The translations under genes and the position numbers were made by a program. The notes under the pieces were generated by a model that worked only from the letters and a program-made list of their open reading frames with translations, did no database searches and was not told the origin of the DNA. Shown one piece after another: positions 1-4,921 of a stretch of 5,989 nucleotides of DNA; positions within the stretch are counted from its first letter, which is position 1, and each line of letters starts with the position of its first letter. The DNA comes from an uncultured Granulosicoccaceae bacterium. GTDB taxonomy: Bacteria; Pseudomonadota; Gammaproteobacteria; JABXHR01. The stretch spans positions 1 to 5,989 of the forward strand of contig CAKZUS010000059.1 of assembly GCA_937921805.1 (NCBI GenBank). Reading direction: 5' to 3'.

Positions 1-108
1 ATGCAGCTGCATGACTTGTGCTATGTGCCGCATCGGCATATAGAGAAGATTTTGGGCAAAGCGGCCACCGCGCAGTTGTACCAAGATATTCTCGCGACAC
101 GTGACTAG
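1..108 (+). CDS. C-terminal end of an unidentified protein (5'-truncated by the window)
   Basis: Frame 1 is open from the first base to TAG at 106-108 and gives 35 residues ending ...HIEKILGKAATAQLYQDILATRD. The next gene's GTG start lies inside its last codons (8-nt overlap), the usual arrangement for a co-transcribed pair, which supports this being a real gene end. The segment 'IEKILGKAATAQLY' loosely resembles the last helix of amidohydrolase-2-type metal-dependent hydrolases, where an 'IEKILGGNAARLY'-like stretch precedes the C-terminus. This is a weak resemblance over about 14 residues, so no function is assigned. The ATG at position 1 may be internal; the true start is probably upstream of the window. 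Confidence 0.6.
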   Translation: MQLHDLCYVPHRHIEKILGKAATAQLYQDILATRD

Positions 109-949
109 CCCTCCTCCCGACAGTTCCTTGGGCGCACTGCGAGCGCGCTTTCCAGTGCTCGATACGCTATTGCGACAGAACCAAGACGCCCGAGACTCTT
201 ATGCATCCTCTCTGCCCGCCTGGCGCAGCGATGGACTGTGCAACGAGGTCTGGCGAATCGAGAGCCTGGGGTATTTTCGGTTTGTCAAAGCCAGCGACCC
301 CGCCCGCAGCCGTCGCCAGCAAGCCGCTCACAATCATCGCGCAGCCGTGCCGGTCGCTCCGGCCTTGCTCGCCCACCACGCCGGGCACCAGTGGATCGCC
401 GCCGCTCCGGGGCAACACTGCCCGCATCCCGACCCTCATCAGCTCACCCAGTTGGGACGATGCCTACGCCAACTGCATGACTCAAGGGCGAGATTTCAAG
501 GGGAGATTCGCCCACAAGAGCTGCTGCAGAGCGAGCACTCTCACCCTCCTCTAGCCCAAGCATCGCAACAGCTACTCGCCACGGCGCCGTCTTCTGTACC
601 CACTGTGCCCTTGCACTGTGATCTCAACCCGGGCAATGTGCTTTTTGGGGCTGTGCATCCCCGAACCGCGCCTCTCCAAGCCGTGCATCTTATTGATTGG
701 GACTACAGCGGCAATGGACCAGCGGCGTGGGATCTTGCTAGTGCCTGTATTGAGTTTCATCTCAACCCTGCCCAGCGTAGAGACCTGCTCACAGCCTACG
801 CAGGGCGGGCGCCCGGCGGAAAGCTCAGGCATTGGAACTGGTATCTGGCCGCATTTGGAGTGGCCTCTGCCCAGTGGTATTGGGACCAGGGGCAATACGA
901 GACAGCCCAGCAGCGACTGGCTCGCGCCCTGGTGGATATGGAGCCGTAG
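101..949 (+). CDS. Phosphotransferase of the choline/thiamine kinase (APH-like) family
   Basis: This 282-aa cytoplasmic protein has the protein-kinase-like fold of small-molecule kinases, which transfer the ATP gamma-phosphate to an alcohol such as choline, ethanolamine, thiamine or an aminoglycoside. Visible landmarks in order are a short nucleotide loop 'GLCNEVWRI' (45-53), a candidate ATP-binding lysine in 'FVKAS' (K63), 'LGRCLRQLHDS' (118-128), the catalytic loop 'HCDLNPGN' (172-179, base D174, N179) and the metal-binding 'LIDWDYSG' (D199). Length is normal. The GTG start at 101 overlaps the upstream stop by 8 nt and has no clear Shine-Dalgarno, so translation is probably coupled; no ATG occurs early in the frame. 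The 'N..W' loop and 'IDWDYSG' favour the choline/thiamine kinase branch over antibiotic resistance. The substrate cannot be decided from sequence. Confidence 0.85.
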   Translation: MTSPPPDSSLGALRARFPVLDTLLRQNQDARDSYASSLPAWRSDGLCNEVWRIESLGYFRFVKASDPARSRRQQAAHNHRAAVPVAPALLAHHAGHQWIAAAPGQHCPHPDPHQLTQLGRCLRQLHDSRARFQGEIRPQELLQSEHSHPPLAQASQQLLATAPSSVPTVPLHCDLNPGNVLFGAVHPRTAPLQAVHLIDWDYSGNGPAAWDLASACIEFHLNPAQRRDLLTAYAGRAPGGKLRHWNWYLAAFGVASAQWYWDQGQYETAQQRLARALVDMEP

Positions 950-976
950 TCGTGCTGTTATGCCACCACGTATTAA

Positions 977-1000
977 CTAGATCATGGGCCTAGATCATGG
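977..1000. repeat. 11-bp tandem direct repeat between convergent genes
   Basis: CTAGATCATGG occurs at 977-987 and again at 990-1000, a 13-bp period. Each copy contains a GATC site. The second copy carries the stop codon of the minus-strand exporter gene (995-997). The 45-bp space between the two convergent genes shows no convincing GC-rich hairpin followed by a T-run, so no intrinsic terminator is called here. Confidence 0.7.
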
Positions 1001-1891
1001 ATGAGGGGTTTTGGACTGCCGCCAGCGCTGCCACAGACGCCCATCGACGACCAATAGCCCCAGCCCTAAGATCACGACCCCTATTACTTCGCGCCCCGAC
1101 AAGCTCTCACCAAGCACCAGCACCCCCAGCGCGATAGCACTCACAGGGACCAACAAGGTCACCAAAGAGACGTTGGTCGCCCCGGCCGAAGCCAGCAAAC
1201 TGAAAAACAGCCGATACGCCAAAGCCGTGGAGAGCAGCGCCAGCGCCAGCATCGCGCCCCACTGCGTGGTGCTAATGGACAGCCCCTGCCAGGGCGAATC
1301 CACCACCATCACTACGGGCAATAACAACAGCGTAGATCCCGTGAGCTGCCCCGTGGCCGAGTGGAGCGCACTAATGCCCAGGCGCCGAAAGCGCCGCCCA
1401 AACACTACGGCAAAGGCATACGTCAGCGCCGCGCCGAGCACCGCCAATTGCCCCAGTGCCGAGCCACCGATGTCCTCGCCGCCGAGCATCACCGCAACGC
1501 CTGCAAAGCCCAGCCCTGTCCCCGCAAGGCGCGCAGGCGTGAATTTTTCATCGCTCGTGAGCCAGTTCGCGACCAATACCGTGAACAGCGGCGTGGTGGC
1601 ATTGAGGATACTCGCCAGCGAGCTGCTGATATGCCCCTGCCCCCACACAATCAAGCTAAAGGGAATCGCATTATTGAGCAGGCCCATAACCGCATACACC
1701 CGCCAGTGCACCCAGGATAATGGCTCGCCGCGCCACAAGAGATAGAGATGTAGCGCTGCGGCGGCAATGCCGACCCGCAGCAGCACAATCGTCAGCGGCG
1801 GAAGCGCCTTGACGAGCACCTCTACAAAGAAAAACGACCCACCCCACAAGCTTGCGAGTGTCAGCAGGAGGATCCATTGGCGCGCATTCAT
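995..1891 (-). CDS. EamA/DMT-family inner-membrane transporter
   Basis: The protein has about 298 aa (302 from the GTG at 1903) and ten hydrophobic segments arranged as two EamA repeats, roughly residues 9-140 and 150-287 in the longer numbering. Family signs are 'LASLWGGSFFFVE' in helix 1, 'ALPPLTIVLLR' before helix 2, 'ILNATTPLFTVLVA' in the first repeat, and 'LVTLLVPVSAIALGVLVLGESL' in the second. The charged C-terminus (WQRWRQSKTPHP) suits a cytoplasmic tail. DMT carriers of this type usually export amino acids or other small metabolites, but substrate cannot be read from sequence. I prefer ATG at 1891 because a candidate promoter at 1920-1949 would leave only a very short leader for GTG 1903; neither start has a good ribosome binding site. 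It is convergent with the kinase and was originally divergent from the cytochrome genes before the IS landed. Confidence 0.92.
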   Translation of the reverse strand: MNARQWILLLTLASLWGGSFFFVEVLVKALPPLTIVLLRVGIAAAALHLYLLWRGEPLSWVHWRVYAVMGLLNNAIPFSLIVWGQGHISSSLASILNATTPLFTVLVANWLTSDEKFTPARLAGTGLGFAGVAVMLGGEDIGGSALGQLAVLGAALTYAFAVVFGRRFRRLGISALHSATGQLTGSTLLLLPVVMVVDSPWQGLSISTTQWGAMLALALLSTALAYRLFFSLLASAGATNVSLVTLLVPVSAIALGVLVLGESLSGREVIGVVILGLGLLVVDGRLWQRWRQSKTPHP

Positions 1892-1919
1892 CGTCGGTGA
1901 CACTCGGTTCTAAAGCGCC

Positions 1920-1949
1920 AGCTTAGCGGCGCCAGCACAGCAGCGTCAA
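1920..1949 (-). promoter_or_regulatory. Candidate sigma70 promoter for the EamA transporter
   Basis: On the minus strand TTGACG (1944-1949) is followed after 18 bp by TAAGCT (1920-1925). The -35 box is good (5/6) and the -10 box is weak (3/6). Transcription would begin near 1913, about 20 nt before the ATG at 1891. The site lies on the exporter side of the IS, so it would have survived the insertion. This is a match by eye only. Confidence 0.3.
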
Positions 1950-1960
1950 ACCGGCTTTAC

Positions 1961-1966
1961 TCTTGT
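1961..1966. repeat. Left 6-bp target-site duplication (TCTTGT) of the IS
   Basis: TCTTGT directly abuts the left inverted repeat here and is repeated exactly at 3338-3343 abutting the right one. It marks the insertion point. Confidence 0.75.
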
Positions 1967-1984
1967 GAGGGACTTTCAAAACTC
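1967..1984 (+). repeat. Left terminal inverted repeat of the IS
   Basis: GAGGGACTTTCAAAACTC matches the right end in inverted orientation at 14 of 18 positions. The inner 8 bases (CAAAACTC) and the outer GAG are identical and the mismatches fall between. The repeat is preceded by the TCTTGT duplication. Confidence 0.75.
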
Positions 1985-2181
1985 ACCTAGCGCTCACCGC
2001 TTAAATCCGCGCGACGATCCCAGCGACCGTTTTTTTTACTGTGTGCAAGCAAAATTACGACTTGGGTCAGTAAAGAAAAGGGGTAGAGGGCGAAAAATCA
2101 CTATTTCATGCGAATGAACTCCTCATTGGCAACAATGATGACGAGATAGTTCGTGTCTGGATTCGTCGAGCAGAGTTCGAT
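1985..2181. other. Untranslated 3' tail of the IS, with unexplained open frames
   Basis: This 197-bp stretch lies between the left inverted repeat and the transposase stop. It contains a T8 run (2030-2037, + strand) with no convincing stem beside it, so no terminator is called. On the minus strand the transposase frame stays open for 26 codons past its TGA, ending at TAG 2101-2103 (...DTNYLVIIVANEEFIRMK). On the plus strand a start-less frame 2074-2187 is also open (...NELLIGNNDDEIVRVWIRRAEF). Both read like protein, but neither has an initiation signal and I recognise neither. Confidence 0.5.
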
Positions 2182-3222
2182 TCATAGCCGCAATCGCATG
2201 AGCTGATCGGCGCTGAGTACCAACATCCCAAACATCAAGTGACTAAAGACTTTCTGCGCACCGCGTACGGTAATGAAACGCCCGCCGAATTCGTCTTTGA
2301 GCCGCGCATTGGTGCGTTCCACACTGGTGCGAATGGTGTAGCGCACTTGGTCACAGGGCTCGAAGGGCTCTTTCCCGCCACGTCGTGGATTGTGATCAAT
2401 CAATGGTACATGACCCATTTGGCGACAGTGCTCTTGCAGTTCGCTGCTGCAATATCCTGCATCCATCAGGTCATAGAGATTGGTCACGCGCGCGGCGCTA
2501 AGATAAGACAAAGGGATAGCCCCCAGGCTGTCGTGCATATGGGCAGAGGACAGCAGTGCACTGATGGGAACGCCACAGTCGGCGGTATCAATATGCAGTT
2601 TGTAGCCATTCCAACTGTGCTTGTAGCCATTGGCGTTTTTCTTGGTTCCTCTGGTACAGGCCTTGGGAATGTCGTGCAGCACCTGCACGGGTGAGCGCAA
2701 ACGCTGCTCTGCCACACTTGTGGGTGCTACAGGCAGTGTTTTTTGTGGCGTCTCTCGCGCTTCGATGGCTGTAGAGTCGCGACTAATGTGTCCAATAATA
2801 GGCTCGCCAAGATGAGTACGGATTAAGCCTTGGTGGGCCTTGCTCGCCAATTGGGAGCGAGCCATTTCATCGAAGGCACGCGAAAAGGTCGACTCTGAGG
2901 GGAGCGGCTTGGTTAACAAAAAACCGCATAGGCGGCGCAGGGCACGATCTATTTTCAATCGTTCAATCAAATGCCGACGGGTGGGGAAATTAAACAACGC
3001 GTGCGCCACAAAGGCGTTAGCCAATGCGCCGCGCTCATGGGCGGGGCGACCTGTAGCGGCCTGAGCCGGTACGAAATCTTCGACACGGACCCAATCCAAC
3101 AGGTGAGCGAGCTTTTCAAGCTTCTCAGTCAATGGACCCACTTCGTGTTCGATCACCGGCAGCAGTTCTTGCTGCATCCATTGAAAGCGTTGCGAGAAGA
3201 CGGCGTTGCTGGTATTTTGCAT
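2182..3222 (-). CDS. IS transposase, DDE (IS4/IS5 superfamily)
   Basis: This intact 346-aa transposase cuts and joins the ends of its IS. It starts at ATG 3220-3222, with no strong ribosome binding site. An N-terminal DUF772-like helical region (about 40-130, 'HALFNFPTRRHLIERLKIDRALRRLCGF') precedes an RNase H-like catalytic core. The likely acidic triad is D149 in 'ISRDSTAIEARE', D254 in 'YDLMDAGYCS' and E302 in 'TSVERTNARLKDEFGGR'. The strand 'NGYKHSWNGYKLHIDTADCGVPISA' (198-222) is also typical of this superfamily. The C-terminus 'HLMFGMLVLSADQLMRLRL' resembles the usual end of related enzymes, so the protein appears full length, although the frame continues for 26 codons after the TGA. 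No frameshift or missing catalytic residue is visible, so the protein could be functional. Confidence 0.95.
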   Translation of the reverse strand: MQNTSNAVFSQRFQWMQQELLPVIEHEVGPLTEKLEKLAHLLDWVRVEDFVPAQAATGRPAHERGALANAFVAHALFNFPTRRHLIERLKIDRALRRLCGFLLTKPLPSESTFSRAFDEMARSQLASKAHQGLIRTHLGEPIIGHISRDSTAIEARETPQKTLPVAPTSVAEQRLRSPVQVLHDIPKACTRGTKKNANGYKHSWNGYKLHIDTADCGVPISALLSSAHMHDSLGAIPLSYLSAARVTNLYDLMDAGYCSSELQEHCRQMGHVPLIDHNPRRGGKEPFEPCDQVRYTIRTSVERTNARLKDEFGGRFITVRGAQKVFSHLMFGMLVLSADQLMRLRL

Positions 3223-3260
3223 GGGCGGGTTAGGAGTGTTGAGTGGTATCTACACACTGT

Positions 3261-3272
3261 GCCACAAGTGGC
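3261..3272. repeat. Small palindrome in the transposase leader
   Basis: GCCAC-AA-GTGGC is a 5-bp perfect inverted repeat about 38 bp upstream of the transposase ATG, inside the IS. It could be an operator half-site pair or part of a leader hairpin that limits transposase expression. It is short enough to be chance. Confidence 0.3.
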
Positions 3273-3319
3273 GCCCGCTTTTTTAGCCCTTCTTATGCGG
3301 TCCCTGTCGCTTCAATGTG

Positions 3320-3337
3320 GAGTTTTGCAAGAGGCTC
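3320..3337 (-). repeat. Right terminal inverted repeat of the IS
   Basis: Read on the minus strand this is GAGCCTCTTGCAAAACTC, the partner of 1967-1984 (14/18). It is followed on the plus strand by the TCTTGT duplication. Confidence 0.75.
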
Positions 3338-3343
3338 TCTTGT
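3338..3343. repeat. Right 6-bp target-site duplication (TCTTGT) of the IS
   Basis: This is an exact copy of 1961-1966. Because c1960 and c3337 also match, the shared word is 7 bp, but aligning the inverted repeats without gaps puts the boundary after 3337 and gives a 6-bp duplication. Confidence 0.75.
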
Positions 3344-3382
3344 ATCACCTACTAGCGACGCCCGCCACAATCGGGTATTTTG

Positions 3383-3399
3383 CTTGCAGACACTGCAAG
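3383..3399. promoter_or_regulatory. Perfect 17-bp inverted repeat upstream of the b562 gene
   Basis: CTTGCAG-ACA-CTGCAAG has seven-base arms and a three-base centre and ends 20 nt before the ATG at 3420. On DNA it would suit a dimeric repressor or activator site; in RNA it would form a short stable hairpin next to the translation start. There is no T-run after it, so it is not an intrinsic terminator. No good -35/-10 pair was found in the remaining 76 bp between the IS and the gene; TATTTT at 3376-3381 is the best -10-like hexamer and lies directly before the palindrome. Confidence 0.5.
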
Positions 3400-3419
3400 A
3401 CCACACGGACACCACTGCC

Positions 3420-3830
3420 ATGTTTAGCCGACGACGCTTTCTCTGCACTGCTCTGGGCGCTACTGCGCTGACCGCCACCCCTCTTGCCTGGGCGCATGGC
3501 GACATCAGCAAAGAGTTCAAATCAATGCAGCGCGCCCTGCGCAAAATGCGCAAAGCCCGCGACACCGAGGCCCTGCGCGATGCCCTAAACACCTTGCGCC
3601 AGCACGCCCACACAGCGCGCGGCATGACGCCGCATTTCTTGCAACAAGCCCCCGCAGAAGACCCCCGCTGGCAGCAGTATCACGATGGAATGGACGAGCT
3701 TATCGCTCAGATTGACCAAGCGATAGCGCACACTGACTCCGGCGAGCTAGAGAGCGCCCGAGATATGCTGCGCGTACTGCGCGAGACACGTAAACGCTTT
3801 CACGAGCGCTTCGAGGTGGACGATGACTGA
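3420..3830 (+). CDS. Cytochrome b562-family periplasmic protein with Tat-type signal
   Basis: This 136-aa protein begins with SRRRFL (3-8), a match to the twin-arginine consensus, followed by a mildly hydrophobic stretch and 'PLAWA' before a likely cleavage after A25. The mature 111 residues are charged and helical, with the length and layout of the four-helix-bundle cytochrome b562. 'LRKMRKARDTEALRDAL' (40-56) lines up with the first-to-second helix turn of the E. coli protein, and 'DGMDELIAQIDQAI' and 'ETRKRFHERF' match its later helices. The C-terminal heme ligand would be H128; the N-terminal Met ligand is probably M36 (M43 is an alternative), with about one helical turn of offset from E. 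coli. A longer frame from GTG 3243 would start inside the IS and is rejected. Its stop overlaps the next gene by 8 nt. It probably carries electrons in the periplasm. Confidence 0.83.
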   Translation: MFSRRRFLCTALGATALTATPLAWAHGDISKEFKSMQRALRKMRKARDTEALRDALNTLRQHAHTARGMTPHFLQQAPAEDPRWQQYHDGMDELIAQIDQAIAHTDSGELESARDMLRVLRETRKRFHERFEVDDD

Positions 3831-4335
3831 GACTCGCCGCCGCTGGGACCCGGTTGTACGCATCGTGCACTGGAGCGTAGCGGCGATGGTCTTGGTCAAT
3901 CTGTTTGTCAATGACCCCGAAGGCAGTGCCCATGAGTGGATTGGCTATATCGTGGCAAGCTTGGTGGCACTGCGTTTACTGTGGGGCATGAGCTTTGCGC
4001 GTGGCCCTAACCACCTGCGGGATTTTCTCCCCCGGCGATCAGGCATCGCTGCGCACATCGCCGAGATCAAACAAGGCCAATACCCCCAACTAGGCCACAA
4101 CCCCCTCGGCACGCTCGCGATCTACACCATGTGGATCTGCCTCTTTTTGCTCACATTCAGCGGCTGGGGCCTGTACTACACCGATTGGGATGAGCCACTG
4201 GAGGTCTTGCACGAGGTGCTCGCGCACGCAATGCAGCTGATGGTGCTGCTGCACATCATCGCGGTACTCTGGGTGTCACGCAAAGTGCGTCACAACCTCA
4301 TCAAACCCATGATCGACGGCAAGCCCCTCAACTAA
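3823..4335 (+). CDS. Cytochrome b561-type membrane protein
   Basis: This 170-aa inner-membrane diheme cytochrome of the bacterial b561 / Ni-Fe-hydrogenase cytochrome b superfamily has four predicted helices, at about 11-30, 38-56, 95-117 and 136-153. Typical landmarks are 'WDPVVRIVHWSVA' with H16, 'SAHEWIGY' with H37 ahead of helix 2, the loop 'GHNPLGTLAIY' (91-101), and histidines H130, H135 and H144 around helix 4. Likely heme ligands are H16, H37, H130 or H135, and H144. Such proteins pass electrons between the quinone pool and a periplasmic or membrane partner. The start overlaps the b562 gene by 8 nt (ATGACTGA), so the two are probably translationally coupled and work together. It lacks extra domains found in larger b561 proteins. 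Confidence 0.92.
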   Translation: MTETRRRWDPVVRIVHWSVAAMVLVNLFVNDPEGSAHEWIGYIVASLVALRLLWGMSFARGPNHLRDFLPRRSGIAAHIAEIKQGQYPQLGHNPLGTLAIYTMWICLFLLTFSGWGLYYTDWDEPLEVLHEVLAHAMQLMVLLHIIAVLWVSRKVRHNLIKPMIDGKPLN

Positions 4336-4352
4336 GCTTCTGAGGCACGCGA

Positions 4353-4358
4353 TATAAT
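4353..4358 (+). promoter_or_regulatory. Candidate -10 box (TATAAT) before the gmhB-like gene
   Basis: A perfect TATAAT lies in the 49-bp gap after the b561 gene, so a transcript would start near 4365, about 20 nt before the ATG at 4385. No matching -35 box is seen 16-18 bp upstream (AACTAA at 17 bp), nor an extended -10 TG. The promoter may be activator-dependent, or the match may be chance in an otherwise GC-rich gap. Confidence 0.4.
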
Positions 4359-4384
4359 GACGAACCTCTACCGGTCAATGACTG

Positions 4385-4921
4385 ATGAAATTAGTGATTT
4401 TGGACCGCGACGGCGTGATCAATCTCATGGGGACTGATCATGTGCGTAGCGTTAGCGACTGGGAACCTATCCCCGGAAGCCTTGAAGCCATTGCCAAGCT
4501 CACCCAGAGCGGCACGCGCGTGGTCGTTGCCACTAATCAGTCTGGCGTCGCGCGCAACTACTTCAGTCTCGATAGCCTGAACCGCATTCACCGGCACATG
4601 ATTCAAGAGATCCAGCATTTTGGCGGCCGTATAGACGGGGTGTTCTACTGCCCTCACGGCCCCTCCGACGACTGCCCTTGTCGTGCGCCCAAGCCCGGTT
4701 TGTTACAAGACTTAGAGCAGCGCTGGGGCAGCCTAGTTGGCGTGCCCTTTGTGGGTCACCAACTGCGCGAACTCCAAGCGGCGATGGCCATCGGCGCCCA
4801 GCCTATTTTGGTGCGCACGGGCCACGGCGACAACACCCAACGACTACACCGAGGACTCGACAACGTGCCCTGCTACGACAATCTTGAAAGCTTCGTTGAC
4901 CAGTGGCTGCAATCCGCATGA
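4385..4921 (+). CDS. gmhB: HAD-family heptose 1,7-bisphosphate phosphatase (GmhB-like), variant motif IV
   Basis: This 178-aa protein has the size and layout of D-glycero-D-manno-heptose-1,7-bisphosphate 7-phosphatase, which removes the C7 phosphate in ADP-heptose synthesis for the LPS core. Motif I is 'LDRDGVIN' (nucleophile D7, acid/base D9), motif II is 'ATNQSG' (T50, N51), and motif III contains R100 and K103 in 'CRAPKPG'. The zinc loop is C89, H91, C97 and C99. In motif IV the expected 'VGDxxxD' reads 'VGHQLRE' (H125, E129), so the Asp that normally helps hold Mg2+ is histidine. The rest of the fold is intact, with no frameshift. In many gammaproteobacteria gmhB follows glyS; here the cytochrome genes are upstream. 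No Shine-Dalgarno is evident at ATG 4385. It overlaps the acyltransferase by 4 nt. Confidence 0.9.
   Translation: MKLVILDRDGVINLMGTDHVRSVSDWEPIPGSLEAIAKLTQSGTRVVVATNQSGVARNYFSLDSLNRIHRHMIQEIQHFGGRIDGVFYCPHGPSDDCPCRAPKPGLLQDLEQRWGSLVGVPFVGHQLRELQAAMAIGAQPILVRTGHGDNTQRLHRGLDNVPCYDNLESFVDQWLQSA

Larger units (their letters stand above)
1967..3337 (-). mobile_element. Complete DDE-transposase insertion sequence, about 1371 bp
   Basis: The element is bounded by 18-bp imperfect inverted repeats: GAGGGACTTTCAAAACTC at 1967-1984, and the reverse complement of 3320-3337, GAGCCTCTTGCAAAACTC (14/18 identical, ungapped). Both sides carry the same 6-bp duplication TCTTGT. It holds one intact transposase on the minus strand. 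The untranslated span on the transposase 3' side is long (1985-2181, 197 bp) and the 5' side is 97 bp. Removing the element and one TCTTGT restores a short divergent intergenic region. The transposase places it in the IS4/IS5 superfamily; the 6-bp duplication is not the length I associate with classic IS5 (4 bp), so the subgroup is left open. With intact ends, duplication and transposase the copy looks recent and possibly active. Confidence 0.85.

Noticed and set aside
1011..1745. Long plus-strand open frame (244 aa) opposite the EamA gene
   Set aside because: The minus strand encodes a clear ten-helix transporter. The plus-strand translation is Pro/Ser/Thr-rich, low in complexity and without domain signs, typical of the antisense of a GC-rich gene.
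2005..2040. Possible intrinsic terminator ending in the T8 run at 2030-2037
   Set aside because: The GC-rich bases before the T-run contain direct repeats (gcgac...gcgac) but no stem longer than three or four pairs.
2239..2694. Plus-strand open frame (151 aa) inside the IS
   Set aside because: It is fully antisense to the intact transposase, with no recognisable motif.
1983..3357. Similar words TCACCTAGCG (1983-1992) and TCACCTACTAGCG (3345-3357) as possible insertion-site duplication
   Set aside because: The left copy lies inside the left inverted repeat and IS interior and the right copy lies outside the element, so they cannot be a target duplication; TCTTGT fits both boundaries exactly.
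3243..3419. In-frame N-terminal extension of the b562 gene from GTG 3243
   Set aside because: It begins inside the IS and crosses the right inverted repeat and target duplication. The ATG at 3420 is followed directly by a proper signal peptide, so the extension is a chance open frame.
4378..4387. ATG at 4378 as the start of the gmhB-like gene
   Set aside because: It is in a different frame from the phosphatase and runs to a stop after a short unrelated peptide; ATG 4385 leads directly into motif I.
4903..4917. GTG 4903 as the acyltransferase start
   Set aside because: It adds only five residues. ATG 4918 forms the common ATGA stop-start overlap with the upstream gene.
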